Assembly: GCA_934129895.1 (NCBI GenBank)
Contig: CAKOWY010000004.1
Span: 49,997-113,996, forward strand
Direction of reading: 5' to 3'
Source: an uncultured Clostridia bacterium
GTDB lineage: Bacteria; Bacillota; Clostridia; TANB77; CAG-508
DNA length: 64,000 bases
A model generated the notes under the pieces. That model saw nothing but the letters and a program-made list of their open reading frames with translations, had not been told where the DNA came from and did not search any database. Made by a program: the position numbers and the translations under genes. This document shows, piece after piece, positions 59,891 to 64,000 of the stretch. Numbering within the stretch: the stretch's first letter is position 1; every line of letters begins with the position of its first letter.

Positions 59891-62800
59891 TTATAATACA
59901 AATTTCTTTATTAAAAATACTCCTACAAATACTGTTGCTAATAATCCTAATGTTAATGCAAAATATGTTTGTACTGTACCTGTTGATATTAATAATATTA
60001 CTTTTGCAATATCTATATCATCTTCTCCTGGTACTTGATTGTCTGGTGTTGAATCTCTATCTGGTACATCATATTCATTATGATCTTCTGATATCTCTGC
60101 TGTATTTGTCTTTTCTGCTAAGTTGTCTGCTCCATTTATCCATGTTAATATTACTTCTACTGTTGCACTTTCTCCTGGTTGTAATAGTGTATTTTCTAGT
60201 TTTCTTGTTGATATTACATTATTTCCTTCATCTTTCCAATCTGGATTATCTTCTGCTACAAACTTTAATCCTTCTGGTATATAGTCTGTTATTTCTTTTG
60301 CATATCCTGCAATATCTCCTTCGTTTGTTATTTTTATTCCATATCCAAACTTAACTACTACTTCGTTTAATTTCTTTCTCTTTAATTCAACTTTTACTAC
60401 TGGCTCTGGATCTTCTAATCCATTATATCCTGTTTCTGTTATTTGTTGTTTTCCATTTTCTTCTACTATTACTTTTGTTACATATTTTAATAATGATAAA
60501 TCAAAATATTCTACTTTTACATGTTCAACATCTTGATCATCTTCTCCTTCTATCCACTCATCTGTCTTTGAATCAATATCATCTATTTCTTTTCCGTTTT
60601 TATCTGTGTCATCTGATATTTGTGCATGGTTTGTTATTATATATGTATTTGAATTTGGATCTTTTACTTTAAATGCTATTTTTACGTCATGATATGATAT
60701 ATTTTCTACATTTCCATCAAATGCTTTTAATAAATATTCTCCATTTTTTTTCTCATTTTCTTTTGATAAATATGTTGTTTTTAATTTTGTTGCCTCTTCT
60801 ACTTTATCTGTTTCTTTTCCATCTTTATCATACATTACCCATTTGTATTCTTTATTTGTACTATCTTCTGGTAGATATTCTAAATATTTTGGAATGTCAT
60901 CACTTATCTCACTTGCATATCCATCTATTTCTCCTTCATTATATACTCTTATTGTATATATTACTACATCATTTACATGTAATGTTATTGGATCTTTAGT
61001 ATGTTCATAAGATATTTTTCCATCTTTATACTTTACTTGTGGTATTCTTGTTGTTACATCATTTTCTTGAACTTTTGTTATGAATTTTCTTAATGCTAAG
61101 TCAAATTTCTTTATTATTATTTTTTCAAAATCATCATCATCTTCTTGCCCTGGTATATAATTTCCACTTTCATTATCTTTATATGATGGTAAATCTTTGT
61201 CTGTTGGAACTTTTACATTTCCTTCTCCAGAATCTCTATCATCTACTGTTTCATGTTTTTTATCTTCATATTTTGATATCTCTGCTATATTTGTTACTTT
61301 TTCTCCTGTTATTGCTGTATCTTTTACCTTACATAATATCATTATATCTTGATAATTTAATTTTATTTTTCCATCTACTGTCTGGGCTGCTTTTATTAAA
61401 TATTTATCTGATGATAAGTATGATGTTGTAACTACTCTTCCATCTTCACTTACTTTCCATCCATATTTGTCATTAAATTCTCCATTTACAAATTCTAAAT
61501 ATTCTGGTAAGTAATCTTTTACTTCTGCTGCATATCCATCTGTACTTCCTTCATTATACACTCTTAAACAATATACTACATAATCTCCTTTTTGAACTAA
61601 TATTGGTTCTTTTGTATGATTATATATTGCTGTTGTTATTAATTTTCCATCTTCTCCTACTGTATTTAATTTACTTGTGTCTACTACTGGCTCTCTTTGA
61701 TATGTTCCATCTGAATTTGTTAAATAGTCTTTCTTTTCTATTTTTTCATTTTTTCCTGTTGCTACTATGAATTTTCTTAATGCTAAATCAAATGTACTTA
61801 ATATTACATTATCATAATCTTCATCATCTTCATATTTGTGGTCTGGCTCTCTTCCTGACCATTCTTCTGGTTTTGAATCTCTGTCATCTACTTCATTTCC
61901 ATTTTTGTCTGTATCTTTTGATATACATGCTTCATTTCTTATTACTTTTCCTGATACATCATCTGATACTACTTTTAACATTACTGATACTTCTTTATAG
62001 TCTGGATTTTTTTCCTTATCTGTGTCTATATATCCTTTTTTACTATCAAATGCTTTTATTAGATTTTCGTCAACAGCTTCTCTATCTTTTGATAAATAGT
62101 CTGTTGTTATCGTTTCTATTTTTCCTGTTGTAGCATTTATATCAGATTTTTTGAATGCCCATAATTGTGATTGGTTGAATGCTATTGCTTCTTTTTCTGC
62201 TTTTGTCAATGTTGTATCTGCTTTTAATTCATCTCCACTTTTTTCATTCCATATAAATTCTAATCCATCTGGAATGTCTTCTGTTATTTCTGCAGCATAT
62301 CCATCTATGTTTCCTTCGTTGTATATTCTAAATGTATATTTTACAATATCGCCTTTTTTTACTGCTACTGGTGTTTTATCTAATGTATAATCTCCTGTTG
62401 TAATTAATTTTCCATTTTCATCTCTTGTATTTATTTTACTTACATCTACTTTTTGTATTCTTTCTGGAACTTTTTCTCCATTTACTTCTACAATTCTCTT
62501 TATTAATTTTAAGTCAAATTGATAGTTCTTGATTTTTACATATATGTTTCCATCATCACTCAAATAAATGTTGTCAATTTCTTTTGATGTTGATGTTATA
62601 TCTTTTCCATCTTTATCTGTTACCTTATATGTAACACTATCTACAATATATTTGTCATCTCCAATTTTCTTGTTTACTGTTATTGTTATTGTTCCAATAA
62701 ATTCACAATATCCGTCTGGAGCTTTTGTCTCTTTTATTGTATATATATCAGCTGTCTCTAACTTTTCTCTTGTTATTCTTACATTTTCTGCAATTGTTAA

Positions 62801-64000
62801 TTTTCCAATTACTTCTTTTTCTACTCCATTTACTTCAAATGTTGCTTTACTATCTAGTTGTTCTCCTGAGGCATCTTCTTTTATTAATGTAATATTATAG
62901 CTTCCTGTTATTGGCTTTATAACAATTTTTTCAAAATCATCATCATCTTCTTGTCCTTCATAATAATGGTCTTTATTTGTTAAATCTGTTTCTGTATTTT
63001 TTCCTGTATATCCATTATCTGATGTTACTAATTGATCTTTATCATAAATTGTATCAGGTGTTTTTGCTTCTGAATCTCTATCTTTTGAATTTCCGTTTTC
63101 ATCAACTTCTGATGCTATCCATGCTATATTTGTAAGTATTTTATCATTGTTTTCATCTGCTACTGCTGTTACTTCACATTCTATTTCTATTATTTCTGAA
63201 TCTATTGTCTTTCCTGTTTCATAAGCTTTTAAGTTTGTTGTATTGTCTGATTTTCTTACTAGTGTTAACTTATTATTGTTATTTAATTCTGCTACTTCTG
63301 TTGCATCTGTGCTTTCTACAAAGTTTCCTGATGTTACTCTTAAGAATTTTAATCCTGTTGGTAATTGATCTACTACTTTTGTCGCTCTTCCTGCTATATC
63401 TCCTTCGTTATATATTGTTATTCTATATTTTACTGTACTTCCTTCTTTTACTACAACTGGATCTTTTTTATGTTTATAGTCTGCTGTTGTTGATGTTTTA
63501 TTGTCTAATTTTGTTGTATCTACTGTTGGAATTCTTGATGAATCATTTTTTAATTCTGTTGTTGTTCCATTTGTTGTTACTGATATTATATTTTTTCTTA
63601 ATGCTAAATCAAATTGATAGTTTTTGATTTTTACATATATATTTCCATCATCATCTAAGTAAATCTTGTCAATCACATTTGTTTTTATTTCTTCACCATT
63701 TTCATTTGTTACTTTATATGAAATATTATCTACAATATATTTATTATCTTCCTGTTTCTTATTTACTGTTACTGTTATTATTCCATTAAATTCGCAATAT
63801 CCATCTGGAGCCTTTGTTTCTTTTATTGTATATATATCTGCTGTTTCTACGTTTTCTCTTGTAATCTTTACTTTTTCAGCAATTGTTAATTTTCCAACTA
63901 CTTCTTTTATTTCTCCATTTACCTCAAATGTTGCTTTGCTATCTAATTGTTCTCCTGAAGCATCTTCTTTTACTAATACTACATTATAATTTCCATTTAT
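59891..64000 (-). CDS. Giant modular surface protein, N-terminus beyond window
   Basis: 1369 residues visible; the frame is open to the right edge, so the ATG lies outside (an apparent start at 63676 is only an internal GTG). Modules from N to C in the window: SpaA/Cna-B-like domain (KEDASGEQLDSKATFEVNG, KETKAPDGYCEF), a DUF11-like module (YNEGDIAGRATKVVDQLPTG), a second SpaA-like domain, then four more DUF11-like modules starting FDL(A/K/S)L(R/I/L)K and most ending in acidic GQEDDDDFEKI-type linkers. A final hydrophobic helix (STGTVQTYFALTLGLLATVF) and KKFVL form the anchor; no LPxTG is present. Such proteins form long stalks with possible isopeptide bonds; adhesion role inferred. Confidence 0.88.
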   Translation of the reverse strand: MNGNYNVVLVKEDASGEQLDSKATFEVNGEIKEVVGKLTIAEKVKITRENVETADIYTIKETKAPDGYCEFNGIITVTVNKKQEDNKYIVDNISYKVTNENGEEIKTNVIDKIYLDDDGNIYVKIKNYQFDLALRKNIISVTTNGTTTELKNDSSRIPTVDTTKLDNKTSTTADYKHKKDPVVVKEGSTVKYRITIYNEGDIAGRATKVVDQLPTGLKFLRVTSGNFVESTDATEVAELNNNNKLTLVRKSDNTTNLKAYETGKTIDSEIIEIECEVTAVADENNDKILTNIAWIASEVDENGNSKDRDSEAKTPDTIYDKDQLVTSDNGYTGKNTETDLTNKDHYYEGQEDDDDFEKIVIKPITGSYNITLIKEDASGEQLDSKATFEVNGVEKEVIGKLTIAENVRITREKLETADIYTIKETKAPDGYCEFIGTITITVNKKIGDDKYIVDSVTYKVTDKDGKDITSTSKEIDNIYLSDDGNIYVKIKNYQFDLKLIKRIVEVNGEKVPERIQKVDVSKINTRDENGKLITTGDYTLDKTPVAVKKGDIVKYTFRIYNEGNIDGYAAEITEDIPDGLEFIWNEKSGDELKADTTLTKAEKEAIAFNQSQLWAFKKSDINATTGKIETITTDYLSKDREAVDENLIKAFDSKKGYIDTDKEKNPDYKEVSVMLKVVSDDVSGKVIRNEACISKDTDKNGNEVDDRDSKPEEWSGREPDHKYEDDEDYDNVILSTFDLALRKFIVATGKNEKIEKKDYLTNSDGTYQREPVVDTSKLNTVGEDGKLITTAIYNHTKEPILVQKGDYVVYCLRVYNEGSTDGYAAEVKDYLPEYLEFVNGEFNDKYGWKVSEDGRVVTTSYLSSDKYLIKAAQTVDGKIKLNYQDIMILCKVKDTAITGEKVTNIAEISKYEDKKHETVDDRDSGEGNVKVPTDKDLPSYKDNESGNYIPGQEDDDDFEKIIIKKFDLALRKFITKVQENDVTTRIPQVKYKDGKISYEHTKDPITLHVNDVVIYTIRVYNEGEIDGYASEISDDIPKYLEYLPEDSTNKEYKWVMYDKDGKETDKVEEATKLKTTYLSKENEKKNGEYLLKAFDGNVENISYHDVKIAFKVKDPNSNTYIITNHAQISDDTDKNGKEIDDIDSKTDEWIEGEDDQDVEHVKVEYFDLSLLKYVTKVIVEENGKQQITETGYNGLEDPEPVVKVELKRKKLNEVVVKFGYGIKITNEGDIAGYAKEITDYIPEGLKFVAEDNPDWKDEGNNVISTRKLENTLLQPGESATVEVILTWINGADNLAEKTNTAEISEDHNEYDVPDRDSTPDNQVPGEDDIDIAKVILLISTGTVQTYFALTLGLLATVFVGVFLIKKFVL
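62521..64000 (-). repeat. 1095-bp tandem duplication of SpaA-plus-DUF11 module
   Basis: Bases 62521-62905 and 63616-64000 are very similar throughout with few gaps, an offset of 1095 bp (365 codons, one SpaA-like plus one DUF11-like module). The intervening DUF11 module has diverged more. Confidence 0.75.

Noticed and set aside
63676..63676. Start codon of the surface protein at 63676
   Set aside because: It is an internal GTG; the upstream frame is open to the window edge and encodes a SpaA-like domain matching a second copy.

Overview
The window is a very AT-rich, densely coded chromosomal segment of a low-GC Gram-positive bacterium, most likely a spore-forming gut-type member of Clostridia. 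The evidence is a full-length sporulation sigma factor SigK with its pro-sequence, an hrcA-grpE-dnaK-dnaJ operon with CIRCE sites, a clostridial-style glycolytic operon, strong AGGAGG ribosome binding sites, many TTGaca-17-TATAAT promoters and U-tailed hairpin terminators. No tRNA, rRNA, CRISPR array, prophage or insertion sequence was recognised. No gene-free stretch exceeds about 250 bases.

Layout. 1-5.3 kb: two clusters of poorly known genes (LRR-like proteins and two members of a small paralogous family) flank tsaB and rimI, which a BspA-like repeat gene separates. 5.4-9.1 kb: a leftward operon of an atypical thioredoxin reductase, thioredoxin, the S4 protein YlmH and a large membrane-anchored unknown. 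9.2-20.6 kb: a two-component system, an MMPL transporter with a secreted LxxG-repeat partner, a cluster of four tiny membrane proteins, a frameshifted polysaccharide deacetylase, and three isolated genes of visibly higher GC with their own promoters and terminators. 20.6-32.9 kb: patatin lipase, the heat-shock operon, an rRNA methyltransferase, a Ham1-like phosphatase, a P-type ATPase, a hemolysin III homologue and MalQ. 33.1-36.4 kb: two paralogous ~525-residue repeat proteins with identically built promoters. 36.5-44.5 kb: the glycolytic operon gapA-pgk-nudix-gmk-like-tpiA-gpmI-DUF600-eno. 44.7-46.4 kb: sigK and an RluD-type pseudouridine synthase on the plus strand. 46.3-51.7 kb: trmR-like methyltransferase, typA, plsC, a P-loop/Asp23-like fusion and a membrane glycosyltransferase. 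51.8-59.3 kb: GT8, a GT8-acyltransferase fusion, a second acyltransferase, mutL, recG and a small membrane protein in one operon. 59.9-64.0 kb: the C-terminal 1369 residues of a giant surface protein that runs off the right edge.

How the genes fit together. The glycolytic operon encodes the lower (triose) half of glycolysis plus three passengers. The GT2, GT8, PlsC-type and fusion genes point to envelope glycolipid or polysaccharide synthesis. MMPL plus its partner, and possibly the two-component system, look like an envelope-stress or lipid-export module; an 11-bp direct repeat at the MMPL promoter suggests control by an OmpR-type regulator. The items most likely to be undescribed are the four-gene micro-membrane-protein cluster, the 174-nt palindromic element at 12.4 kb, the paralogous pair with a shared operator-like palindrome, the P-loop/Asp23-like fusion, the GT8-acyltransferase fusion, and the YDIQxIF small-protein family.
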